DNA from: Heligmosomoides polygyrus polygyrus
Taxonomy: Eukaryota > Nematoda > Chromadorea > Rhabditida > Heligmosomidae
Direction of reading: 5' to 3'
DNA length: 64,000 nucleotides
Assembly (NCBI GenBank): GCA_947396885.1
Contig: OX377206.1
Span: 20,641,114 to 20,705,113 of the forward strand
A program made the translations under genes and the position numbers. Below the pieces are notes generated by a model. That model had not been told where the DNA came from. It worked only from the letters and a program-made list of their open reading frames with translations, and ran no database searches. Below are positions 56,601-64,000 of this stretch, piece by piece; within the stretch, counting starts at the first letter, position 1; each line of letters begins with the position of its first letter.

Positions 56601-59433
56601 TAGACTATCCGTTCTTACCCGATTCGATGTTTTCGTACATGGCAAAGTGCATGCCAAAACTTCAGGTAATTTACTAGTGTCGACTGTATGCATCTCATCC
56701 AACCAAATAATCGAACTATTTCAGTTCATCTACCTTCGTGAGCTAGATCTAGAGAAGATTAATCGTGCCACAGTCGTCGACTTGGCTAACCATAACACAC
56801 TGAAAAAGGTTCGTGGCGATATTCTGAGACACCTATGTAATTTTGTCCAAATTCTGAAAACCTTAAGTTTCAATACAAACAAGCATAGTCGAGAAACTGA
56901 TCACTTGATTCGGTCCCTGAATTCTGCCCAAGGGTTGGCGACAGTGCGGCGGATTGTTTCAGATTTCCATTCAATTGCAATGTTTATGGACTCCAACACG
57001 ATCTAGACTGACATACAGGGTGCATCGCTAAAATTTAGATTCAAATTTTCCGCCTTACCGTAATTCCGTCAGAGGTTGCACCTTTGAAAGCCAGAAGCTT
57101 CTAGCAAACAGTCATAACCTCAGAATGACTTCGATATTGCATACAAGTGCGGAGCACAACCCGAAGAGCCGCGATTATCGAAAGTATTCGCACTGGGTGT
57201 TCGTCAGCGCCAGCCAGAATTAGATTTATCGGAAACTCGAGATCAACCGTTTCTGATGTTGTGGCTAGGTACAATGCTTCTGGGTAGCTGAGGAACGTTT
57301 CGCAAACCCGGTGAGGAAATAAAACCCATTCGCGGGAACGAGTGCCAAGAGCTCCGACAGCCATCGGAAAGGCTAACTAAGGCCCTAATTCTGGTGGACC
57401 GCGGAGCAATCGTTGACGAAATTGGCGTCAGTGTTGGATGTCAGCGAGGCTGTAGTGAAATCGTGAATGGTGAACCTCAGAAAGGTCATACGTCTTTCAG
57501 CAGGACTGCGAAATGGCTCACACGAGCCATTTAGTCCAACACTGGCTGTCCGATAACTTGGGCATGACTTGGTATGAGGAGTTCTAGCCTCCGAATAGCC
57601 CGGACTTGAATCTCCTGGACTCTTATGTTTGAAGCGTAGTCGAAAGGGTTGCCAACAAGACGAAACACTCTAATGTCACACCTCTTCGCAGCGCTATTGA
57701 AGCAGAATTCACAAATACGGACAGCGCTCTTCTAAAGAGAACATTACGAGCGCTCCAGCCCAAGGATGGAGGCCGTCGTTGCGGCTGACGGAGGACGTAC
57801 ACAGCAATTTTTCTCCTGAGATATCCCTCCATTTGTCCGCAAGAGAAATTCCTATTTCATCCGATGTTTGTGTTAATAAATTTGCTTAAAAAAACAGGTT
57901 TCGATTTTTCGGATTTAAACGCCTCAACCTGCATCTCTTATTTCTTAGTATTGCTCATTATGTGCACATTGCAAAAACACTGAATATATCAACACATTGA
58001 TTTCGTGAAAGTCATTTAATTTCTAAAACTTTGATGAGGAATACTACTTCTTTCTTTCGTCCTCAGACCCACAACAAGTCTCTTTGTCAAAGCACATTGT
58101 TAGAGGGCCAGATAGAGTAATGCACTAGAGTAGCACACAGAAGACAGAACGGAATGGCAAATATTTATTTATTTATTATTTGTTTATCTGCAAAATAGTG
58201 CGCATGAAATGCTCTATCTACGGACACAGCAATTTAAGCGAAAAAAATCACTTAGAAAAAAGCTCGAAAGAAACTCAACAAAGATGAACAAAAACAGTCA
58301 TCATAATGATTTTCGGTAAGATTAGAAACTCCTAGGAAAAAAAGAGAGTGAAAATGGAAAGCAAATATAGGGCAGAAATTTCAAAAACTTTTGATCAGAT
58401 CTTAGCTCGTTTGTCATCAAACTCACTATTCAATGCGCAGTAAATTGTGGTTTACTCAGTGATAATAATAAAGAGGGCGCGCGTAGCGCGATCGGAGGAG
58501 GCGCCGACTATCGCGTGCACCCGATACCAGGTTCCTGGTTCGGATTTCCCGCCCAGGCCAACCAAGCCTTCCATCCCTCCGGGGTCAGTGAATTGGTACA
58601 AGACTTGTCTGGGAAGGATAGAGCGCTGACTCGGCTAGCCACCGCAAGTCATCGTATGGCCAAATACGCATTCAAATCGCCTCCACGATATCCCGTAGAA
58701 GTAGAATGCGTGACGCCAAAAGGGATTGAATAACGCCGTCCTCTATCCTTATCCTTTAATAATAAAGAAGCTGGTTTCACCTATCAAATAATAGCTCTGG
58801 AACAACAACCAAACAACATGTTCTATGTTCAATGAGCTCCAATCCTCTCTGATTGTATTTTTTTGGATTCTTTCGGCATCCTAGTTGACAAGAAAAACGG
58901 GTACAGTTTGTTCAAACAGTGAGAAGTGTGGATAAAATAGAAATTATGCGACAGTGTTGACCTTGCGCATAGATAACACTGATATTATTATTGTTACTAA
59001 GATTGGGGAAGCCTTCTTGTTGTTCTTTTTTGTTTCCTGCTTCTTTTCCTAGTTCTACATAGAAACACTGTTTTTGGGCATTCATGCGACGTACGGAGTC
59101 GTTTTATTCTAGGTTTCATTTAATTTTTTTTTCTAGGTGATCGTCCACGGCTGCCGGAACTACGAGGTACTGGAAGACTTCCGGAATCTTCCACAGCTAC
59201 TCGTTGTCCGAGGAGAAATCATAGGGTTGAAGGTGGGTGAACTCTCATCGTGTCACACATTCGCAGTGACGTCATCGCTCGTATTCCAGGCGATGCTTGG
59301 CGATTTCGACGAAGAACAAATGGCAGGATCGTCGCCGGCGTCGCAGTCGTTGTCGCAGTCAATCTCTCAGTCGATCTCGGACACCAGCGATCCGCCGGAA
59401 ACGATCACAGTTCAGGTGGCGACCGGACCGTGA
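44625..59433 (+). CDS. F-box/leucine-rich-repeat-like protein, 3' part of gene (six exons)
   Basis: Proposed exons are 44625-44731, 44798-44901, 56531-56665, 56725-56808, 59137-59232 and 59290-59433 (stop). Each boundary has AG/GT (for example CTTTCAG, GTTTCAG, ATTTCAG and TTTCTAG acceptors; GTAGGT, GTGAGC and GTAATT donors), and the phases fit at every junction. Exon 1 encodes CERVSKSWRSLAMEA, the conserved second half of an F-box (C-x-R-V-S-K-x-W). Later exons encode LRR-like segments: MAKCMPKLQ, FIYLRELDLEKINRATVVDL, ANHNTLKK, VIVHGCRNYEVLEDFRNLPQ. The last exon is acidic then Ser/Gln-rich. F-box proteins normally recruit substrates to SCF ubiquitin ligases through such repeats; that role is inferred. 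The start and the first half of the F-box lie upstream and were not found. The second intron is about 11.6 kb. The last intron (59233-59289, 57 nt) is in frame and could be retained. Confidence 0.62.
46638..46968 (-). mobile_element. SINE-A copy, diverged
   Basis: SINE-A blocks are recognisable in order (GGATAAATGATAAAGTTCGG tail side, then CTGCGGTGGAAGGCCGTTGA, ACCAATTCACCGACCCCGAA, GCGGGAAATTCGAACCAAGA). The tRNA-like head near 46960 is degraded. It lies within the long intron of the F-box gene. Confidence 0.8.
46969..48248. other. Intronic sequence, no recognised element
   Basis: The stretch lies inside the long F-box intron. A minus-strand frame at about 47590-47805 reads DKYQSVNSGFEQKPIQLLCS followed by a Cys-rich CEECTQHC. 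It is preceded on that strand by TTATTGAATTAG, an acceptor-like site, so it could be a downstream exon of the antisense gene at 48952. The antisense frame is also open, so it is not called. Confidence 0.3.
48249..48428. mobile_element. MITE-B copy 2
   Basis: It begins GTCCTAATCGGAGTAAGGGG and ends GGGATAGATCCTAG. It shares the ATCCCTTGCTTGAGTTCCCA and GCTCAGCTGCTG blocks with copies at 8089 and 56106. It is more diverged and its termini are less perfect. Confidence 0.65.
48779..48814. repeat. Trinucleotide repeat (GTA/GTG)n
   Basis: A short GTAGTAGCAGTGGTGGTGG..GTAGTAGTAGTA tract lies just downstream (on the minus strand) of the proposed donor of the antisense exon. Confidence 0.85.
48842..49063 (-). 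CDS. Candidate first exon of an antisense gene nested in the F-box intron
   Basis: On the minus strand a strong CCATTTTTCAG acceptor at 49064-49074 precedes an exon that contains an AAAATAACG ATG start at 48952-48950. Coding runs 37 codons to 48842: MSALAAV, six Gln, SDEEEDEEQ, then TPMATPMDAKQRVKR, and ends at a donor GTAATTG in phase 0. The acceptor upstream of the start could serve spliced-leader trans-splicing, common in nematodes, or a cis-spliced 5' UTR. The glutamine run followed by an acidic stretch is low complexity and names no family. Downstream exons were not identified with confidence. Confidence 0.42.
49403..49708 (-). mobile_element. SINE-A copy, diverged, with small duplication
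   Basis: The copy carries a local duplication in its middle (GAAGAAGCCA twice around 49527 and 49550). The head (complement of ACTGCGCTCCATGCGCCC) and tail are intact. It lies in the F-box intron. Confidence 0.85.
49709..51162. other. Intronic sequence
   Basis: No recognised element apart from a (TTTA)n run at about 50294-50314. Short frames such as 50856-51050 have no motif. Confidence 0.35.
51176..51403 (+). mobile_element. SINE-B copy 2 with exact 13-bp target duplication
   Basis: CAGAAAAAGAAAT at 51163-51175 and 51404-51416 bounds a 228-bp element. A roughly 120-bp unique 5' part (CTATCAAGACTTACAGCGTA onward) is followed by a tRNA-like block at 51295-51370 and a short 3' part. The tRNA-like block folds almost completely: 7-bp acceptor stem, GTGT/GCAT D-stem, a mismatched anticodon stem and a GCGGG/CCCGC T-stem with TTCGAGT loop. 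The base before the would-be anticodon is C rather than U, so it is not a standard tRNA. A unique sequence 5' of the tRNA part is unusual for a SINE. Confidence 0.85.
51417..52238. other. Intronic sequence
   Basis: No recognised gene or repeat. Open frames at 51680-51979 and 51813-52034 (minus) overlap and lack motifs. Confidence 0.35.
52239..52482 (-). mobile_element. SINE-A copy, strongly decayed
   Basis: The tail (TTATCC, minus strand) at 52239 and blocks similar to GGGATGCGCCACGCATTTTG, GTCAGTACTCTATCCTCCCC and GGTTGGCATGGGCGG are present in order. Its head side runs directly into the next copy. Confidence 0.65.
52483..52722 (-). mobile_element. SINE-A copy, decayed, tail lost
   Basis: It starts in the middle of the 3' region (CGCTACTCAATCCCTTTTGG) and continues with GGTAACCAGCCGATAAACAA, CATCGACCTAGGAGGGATGG and a degraded head. 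Three SINE-A units are thus stacked between 52239 and 52845. Confidence 0.7.
52736..52845 (-). mobile_element. 5'-truncated SINE-A with 13-bp target duplication
   Basis: Only the 3' 110 bp of SINE-A are present (tail TCCTTTATCCTTATCCTTTT on the minus strand up to ATTCATGTCGCC). CGCCAGAATAGTA flanks it at 52723-52735 and 52846-52858. Truncation at the 5' side with a clean duplication is the signature of target-primed reverse transcription. Confidence 0.92.
53392..53574 (-). mobile_element. 5'-truncated SINE-A with 11-bp target duplication
   Basis: GGGGAGGATAA occurs at 53381-53391 and 53575-53585. The insert holds the 3' part of SINE-A only, ending after ACCAATCCACCG on the plus strand. Confidence 0.85.
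53605..53722 (+). mobile_element. SINE-A fragment, diverged
   Basis: Plus-strand blocks TATATAGGCCAAATATTT, ATTCCGCAGAAGTGAAATGC and AAAAGGGATTGACCGACGCC match the 3' half of SINE-A without its tail. It lies in inverted orientation next to the preceding copy. Confidence 0.75.
53723..54450. other. Intronic sequence
   Basis: A plus-strand frame at 53724-53966 (HESCLRTTVGREHLQIFPVP and onward) ends near a GAG|GTGTAA donor-like site, but no good acceptor matches it. No exon is called. Confidence 0.3.
54451..55290. mobile_element. Foldback family C copy, complete
   Basis: Arms are inverted: CATTTTCAGATCGAATTGGA at the left against its counterpart ending near 55290 (GTCCAATTCGACGTGAAAAT), a TTTTTGTTCAAGGAAAATTT block (54577) against CCAAATTTTCCTCGAACAAA (about 55117), and a TTATTCGACTGATAG block (about 54801) against CTATCAGTCAAATA (about 54926). 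Each outer arm contains two to four short TCAAATTGGACACTTC-like subrepeats. The interior is AT-rich and non-coding. It lies in the F-box intron. Confidence 0.75.
55291..56105. other. Intronic sequence
   Basis: No recognised gene or repeat. Frames at 55520-55717 (minus) and 55943-56134 lack motifs. Confidence 0.35.
56106..56292. mobile_element. MITE-B copy 3
   Basis: It begins GATCTATCCTAATCGAAGGG and ends CTCCGAGCTAGGATAGATC, the inverted counterpart. At 187 bp it is the longest copy and shares all internal blocks with the 8089 and 48249 copies. It lies about 240 bp upstream of the third F-box exon. Confidence 0.78.
57016..57931 (+). mobile_element. Tc1-type element fossil in an F-box intron
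   Basis: A TA (57014-57015) precedes CAGGGTGCATCGCTAAAATT. The right end (complement of about 57897-57931) reads CAGGTTGAGGCGTTTAAATC and is a degraded inverted counterpart; the right TA is lost. The roughly 915-bp body holds a ruined transposase. It sits between the 56725 and 59137 exons. Confidence 0.75.
57365..57840 (+). pseudogene. Tc1-like transposase remnant
   Basis: Plus-strand translation with stops gives EIGVSVGCQRGCSEIV, then, after a frame change, LVQHWLSDNLGMTWYEEF, a stop, and PPNSPDLNLLDSYV followed by another stop. It continues VVERVANKTKHSNVTPLR and LLKRTLRALQPKDGGRR. The W..PPNSPDLN..D motif is the last part of the catalytic domain of Tc1-like transposases. At least four stops or shifts and missing N-terminal parts make it non-functional. 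Confidence 0.78.
57932..58462. other. Intronic AT-rich sequence
   Basis: No gene. A TTTATTTATTTATTATTTG run occurs at about 58161-58181. Confidence 0.4.
58474..58756 (+). mobile_element. SINE-A copy with exact 11-bp target duplication
   Basis: TAATAATAAAG lies at 58463-58473 and 58757-58767. The 283-bp copy starts GGGCGCGCGTAGCGCGATCG (A-box region), continues through CCTGGTTCGGATTTCCCGCC and ends TCTATCCTTATCCTT. It defines both ends of the family. It lies in the intron before the 59137 exon. Confidence 0.95.
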
Positions 59434-60529
59434 AGAAGTGACGAACTCGTGCGAGCCGGACCACTTCCCCAGCCCACACACTACGTGCGCATACGTCAAA
59501 GTATTGTACAACGGCGATATCACATCCTGTATTTGTATTCCGTATTCATGTGTTACATTTGTTATTTATCTTTTTCTCCTTGTCCACATTTCTCTTCCAG
59601 CTAGTCTCTGTCAATACTGAGCTCAACTCTGTGCGCTTAACCTATTGCTTGAACTCATGCTTCATTCTATTACTTGTTTTCCAATGGATGCCGTTTTCCC
59701 ATCGGACAGATCAACGGCTTTGGTGCTGACTACCAAAGCCGTAGATGTGTCCAGTGATAAGACGCTATTCTCTGACATATAACCTACTGCGAATTCATCT
59801 CCATGCCCCAGTTGCCATGTTTGGTACACTTATCAGAGAAGTACCTGAACTGAACGCCGGAACGGCAGTGATGAATCATATTCAAAACACCCCACTCTTT
59901 GTTTCACGTGTTTCTCTTTGCCGATTTCCTTGACGTAAGCGAGGTAAACCCGCTCAAAGCTGCAATGACTAAGAGCCCCTTACGAGAACACTTTGAGCAG
60001 CCAAGGACTTCAAGCTGACTCTCCGTGCAGCGTGGGAAACGACTTCTGGAACTTCTCAGCACTTGTGGTGCCAAAACAAGACGTCTACTGATTTATTAAC
60101 AATCGTAAGGTCAGAAAAGGTCAGAAATTTCTCCAAGCAGTACAGTGATCAGCTCCATGAAACGATAGGTTGCACCAGCCGCATTCAACTCGACTTTACA
60201 ACATAAACGGAGGTCCTCCTGAAATGCGATTCCGGAAGGGCTTTAGGGTAATGTGGTTAACCGCACCCACCCCCTAACCCTTCAGCTCGCTTCCCCCAGC
60301 TATTTAGCAAAAAAATTGAATAGTCGAGAACGAGAATCTTCACTAGGATTCGTTTCTGCCGTTCCGACGTAAACGTAAAGAAACTTCTTTGCTTAAGGCG
60401 CAAATTGGGTCTAGTAAACCTTCTATAACCATACGTGAATGGAAAATTGTTAGAAGATTCAATCAGCAAGTCATCGTACTTATTGATTGATTTCGATCTA
60501 CCTATTGAAAGTGCGAACTAGCAAAGCGA
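59434..60529. other. 3' flank of the F-box gene
   Basis: No gene or repeat was recognised. An inverted pair ACGGCTTTGGTGCTGA/TACCAAAGCCGTAGA occurs at about 59712-59743. No canonical AATAAA was noticed close to the stop at 59433. Confidence 0.35.
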
Positions 60530-60771
60530 TTGATACAACATTGTTATAACAATGTTTTGTTGATATCAAAACTCGAGCGCCAGACGGGACTCGAACCCGC
60601 ACCTCCTGCCGGAAATGCTCTGCGCCATTACACCATCGCCGCTGTTTGATTGATCGCAACATCACACGTCGTGGGACCCATCATCACTGACCCATATATA
60701 AGTGGATGAGCTGGCCGCCGACCACTGATATCAACATAATACCAGTTAAGCAGAAGGTCTTGATAGACATG
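60530..60771 (-). mobile_element. SINE-B copy 3
   Basis: On the minus strand the 5' part starts CTATCAAGACCTTCTGCTTA and includes ATGATGGGTCCCACGACGTG. A tRNA-like block follows at 60576-60643 (GGTGTAATGGCGCAGAGCAT and GCGGGTTCGAGTCCCG), then a short AT-rich 3' part. It is a close relative of the 51176 copy. No clear target duplication was seen. Confidence 0.8.
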
Positions 60772-60860
60772 ATTCAAGTCAGTTTCCTTAAGCCCCAAGT
60801 GGCAGGCAGGCATCAATGTTGCAAGCTGTTATAACGATGTTCTGCTGCGTTCAAAGCTCG
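60772..60860 (-). mobile_element. SINE-B 3' fragment
   Basis: AGTCAGTTTCCTTAAGCCCC to TTCTGCTGCGTTCAAAGCTC matches the 3' body of the 38470 copy. It directly adjoins the 5' end of the preceding SINE-B copy. Confidence 0.65.
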
Positions 60861-61374
60861 TCACTAAAGCCCGACATATCACTTATTGATTTCGCAGCCT
60901 ACTTAAACCAACCAATATAGTTTTTTCGCCTAATTTCAGACCTACTTAAGAAATTCGACATGCTTAAAACCAATCGTTGATATTCTGTAGACTGATTTCT
61001 GACCCACTACTGGACCAGAATAACCACGTGAACTTGATTTTGATGTGGACCACAAATCAAGGCACTGTACACCATAATGCATTTCAAGTTCTTTTACTCA
61101 ACATAAATCGGTGTTCATTATACACTCATGGGACTGGTCTCGCACACTACTTCCACGCAATGCCGTAGATGGATATCGTGGATTTTCACGCCAATTTGGC
61201 CCAAATAATGACTTCTTAATGTCAGCTAATGGACCTGAACCACTATATTATTCTTACCAAAACATATGGTAGCAATCCAACAATTCGGAGAGCCGACCAC
61301 AGACCTATGAACGGGCTTGTTCCATTCAAGAGGCATGTAGTGTTCCAGTAGGAACCATCGTCAGCTGAGAGCTT
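60861..61374. other. Unassigned sequence
   Basis: No recognised gene or repeat. Short frames only. Confidence 0.35.
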
Positions 61375-61625
61375 GTCTACGGATCAACTCAAGGTTTAAT
61401 CCGGCACAATCCAACAACGCCTTCCAGCACTCCGTGCTCTGTGAATTGATACTGGCAAGAAGGATAGGAAATCGAAAATAAATCTCTAACACGGGCCCAT
61501 TGCCCAGCCACCTTATAGCGTCATATGGGCCAAATGCGCACTCAAATTCGAATCTATCAACGACATCGACTGGAAGCACAGCGTGCAACACGTCCCGTGA
61601 GGAAGTGATTAACACCGACCTTTAT
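61375..61625 (+). mobile_element. SINE-A copy, strongly decayed
   Basis: Blocks resembling the SINE-A 3' two thirds are in order on the plus strand: CTGGCAAGAAGGATAGGAAA, GCCACCTTATAGCGTCATAT, GGGCCAAATGCGCACTCAAA, CGACATCGACTGGAAGCACA, and a terminal TTTATCCTCTG. Confidence 0.6.
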
Positions 61626-62284
61626 CCTCTGCGTAACATAAAAAATATTCCGAAATCTCTTCGCTCATCTAATACTATGTACTGCCACGAAATTTGAAAA
61701 CGCTAGCAAATCGAGGATTGCCATGAGAAATAACAACGAAAATCTAGGAAATAGTGAATGACTCAGAAATGTATCGAGAAAACACCTAGTAAATATCGCT
61801 ACATACATACGCAACAGAAATGCATTGTTAAATTGGGCACTTTAAAGTAAACATTCTTCATATCACCTGATCTCTGAATTAAAATGAATCAACGAATGAA
61901 TGAATGAGTGGATGAATGAATGATCGAAGTGTAAGTGTACTCAACAATACAAGAAAATCACTATGAAGACGATTCCTATGGTGAATTTGATGTCTAGGAA
62001 GCAACGCTATAAGGATCGTCTCTGATGTTAGCTATCTACTGGAAGATCAACGCCGTCAAACTCAATAGCAACGACAGCACGACGAGAGCTGGGCTGTTGG
62101 CGCCATTGCATGGTTCGCTACCCTGAAAGACGGCACTTTAATGGAAAAATGAGTTTTGAAAACACAATGCCCATGTGATTGTTAGCTGTGCAAGGGAACC
62201 TAGAAATAGAACTTCACTGACGAAATAGATTTTCTCTCAAAGAAAATAACTAGCTACGAATGTTTTCATTTCGTCCTTTTTTAT
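61626..62284. other. Unassigned sequence with a short microsatellite
   Basis: A (GAAT)n-like run lies at about 61883-61925. Nothing else was recognised. Confidence 0.5.
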
Positions 62285-62610
62285 TAGGTTGTCCGGAAAG
62301 TTCTCAGCGTTTCCACTTTGAACTACCATAACTTTCTCAAATCTTCTCGGATTTAGTCGAAATAAGCACCGTTCGAATCAGCACACTTTTGCCAACGGGC
62401 CATCAATTGTTCCATCATCGAGAAAATTAGGTGGTCAAGATTCAACAAAATCCACGAAAGCTGTTTTGGTTTGGTTCTGGTTGGTGAAGGTTTTACCAGC
62501 GAGAAAGTTCTGAAAGTGTTTGAAAAGGTGGTAGTCGTTTAGTGGGAGATCTGGAGAATATGGCGGGTGAGGCAGAACTTCAACCCTTAATTCGTTCAAT
62601 TCTGGAATTG
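62285..62610 (-). mobile_element. mariner fossil, C-terminal end only
   Basis: The left edge carries a terminal repeat (ATTAGGTTGTCCGGAAAGTT). On the minus strand the transposase tail reads HPPYSPDLPLNDYHLFKHF (third catalytic Asp region), then FLAGKTFTNQNQTKTAF, FVES, a stop, and a shifted FERCLFRLNP tail. The rest of the element to the right is missing. The terminal sequence differs from all other mariners in the window, so this is a fourth lineage. Confidence 0.78.
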
Positions 62611-62994
62611 TAATTTGTAGTAATAGTTAATAGTCACTAATAGTTACTGCCCTGTTAACGAACAACGTTCCATCTTCCTGAGCCAAAGAACCGCTGAAGA
62701 GAGAAAACGATATGCGGCCGATGAAAACCTACTGCTGAAACGTAGTAGTTATCCATCGTACGTCTCAAGCAATTCGCCGAAAACGGACCTTGCAACCTTT
62801 CTGCATGCTGAGGCAAATAAGCGATACAGGGTGTGAATAATGCAAACTTGGCGCGTATAACTATGCACTAATTCCACACGAAGCGCAAATGACACCAGAC
62901 GTTCAGCGGCCTAGCGACAGCCAAACGTCTGTTTTTCACGCTCCTCCTCTAATGGTCTCAATTTTGTTAATCTTCTCCTATTAGTCGCCCTTAC
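62611..62994. other. Unassigned sequence
   Basis: No recognised feature. Confidence 0.35.
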
Positions 62995-63315
62995 TCGGAA
63001 TCCCTACGCACGTTGGACGACATCGTCATTACGTCTTTTGAATCCGTACGTAAGTTGGACGACGATGAACGACGTTGAACGACGTCTTCAACACGTCTTC
63101 TGAATCCCTACGCACGTTGGACGACGCCTTCAACACGTCTTCTGAATCCCGACGCACGTTGGACGACGTCTAGCGCAGGTCTTCAGAATCTTGACTCACG
63201 AGGTCTAGCGTCTTCTGAATACCTGCGCACGTTAGACGATGTCTTCAGCACGTCTTTTGAATCCCTACGCAAGAAGGACGACGTCCTCAGCACGTCTTCT
63301 GAATCCCTACGCTCT
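62995..63315. repeat. Minisatellite, ~42-bp unit
   Basis: About seven diverged units of GAATCCCTACGCACGTTGGACGACGTCTTCAACACGTCTTCT form (split here as GAATCCCTACGCACGTTGG and ACGACGTCTTCAACACGTC) follow each other. Internal units are shortened or lengthened by several bases. CGTC/GACG content makes every unit partly self-complementary. Confidence 0.88.
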
Positions 63316-63747
63316 GCACTCGATCCCCATTCATTCCATGACGCGTTGCCCCTTGAATATCTCGTATACTTGGACGGTCAGCCGCCAAGGATATAGATCG
63401 CCAGCAATCGCCCATGGTTAAGCTCAAAGAAAGCCCGGCTGACATACACCGCACTGTCGTAGGCATCTTTCGGTTTCAGTCCCCCTCCCTGTGACGGACA
63501 CGTGACATTAGCCGATTGTATATAGTAGGATATGGTGGTAAAACAAAAATCGCTGGCTCTCACTGAATCTGATTCACCTCTACTATTTCTTTTTTAAACG
63601 GGATAAAAGATTTGGTTAATCCCCAACATGTGCAGAAATCAACGGAGAGGCTGGACTCTGAGCAGACTTGCGACATGTTTAGGAAGCTAAATATTTCAAA
63701 AAGCAGATGTCCTAGAATATCCCAAATAGATTAGGATACTTCAAGTG
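63316..63747. other. Unassigned sequence
   Basis: No recognised gene or repeat before the last SINE-A. Confidence 0.35.
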
Positions 63748-64000
63748 CTGAGCGAGTGTAGCGCAGTCGGAGGTAGTGCCGACTGTCGCTTGCATCCATT
63801 GCCATGTTCCTGGTGGATTTCCCGCCCAGGCCAGCAAAGCGCTCCATCTCTCCGGAGTCGGTCGGTGATTTGCTACCATGCTTTCTAAGAAGGATAAAGC
63901 GCTAACTCGCTTCGCCGGCAGAGGACCGTCATTATATGGCCAAATACGGATTCAGATCACCTCCACGACATCCCGTAGAAGAATGCGAATGCGTGGCGCG
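63748..64000 (+). mobile_element. SINE-A copy running off the window end
   Basis: It starts GCGAGTGTAGCGCAGTCGG and continues with the diverged body to GACATCCCGTAGAAGAATGC at the window end. The tail lies outside. Confidence 0.88.

Overview
The window looks like a nematode chromosome segment, most probably from a strongylid such as a hookworm. This is inferred from TTTTCAG-type 3' splice sites, introns of 57-88 nt, and a repeat load of mariner, Tc1 and RTE-type elements. No species can be proven from the sequence alone. There are no bacterial operons, no CRISPR array and no recognisable functional rRNA or tRNA gene.

Host genes are few. The best one is a plus-strand gene running from about 44.6 to 59.4 kb. 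Six exons can be joined in phase. They encode the second half of an F-box followed by leucine-rich-repeat-like segments and an acidic, Ser/Gln-rich C-terminus. Its second intron is about 11.6 kb, is full of repeats, and appears to contain an antisense first exon of another gene (48842-49063). The 5' end of the F-box gene was not found; a GC-rich open stretch at 43893-44289 is a candidate neighbour exon.

Most of the rest is mobile DNA. 1-13 kb holds MITEs, a palindrome with a hammerhead-like motif and a long-TIR Tc1-type element. 13-17 kb holds two internally deleted mariners and several copies of a tRNA-derived SINE (called SINE-A here). 18.2-21.3 kb is an almost intact RTE-type retrotransposon with a 20-bp target-site duplication. 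21.7-26.8 kb contains a 1.4-kb palindrome, a palindromic Tc1 derivative and a mariner pseudogene. 26.8-33.8 kb is one very large foldback structure whose arms are built of roughly 180-bp tandem units; a second RTE-type element is inserted at its centre and a MITE in one arm. 34-44 kb contains more SINEs and foldback elements. The F-box gene region carries further SINE-A and SINE-B copies, and 57-64 kb has Tc1 and mariner fossils and a minisatellite.

The dominant theme is long inverted repeats: about nine in 64 kb, from several unrelated families, some with tRNA-like segments in their arms. Two SINE families have clean target-site duplications and 5' truncation, consistent with target-primed insertion by a LINE partner. 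Family names such as SINE-A, SINE-B and MITE-B are labels for this annotation only.
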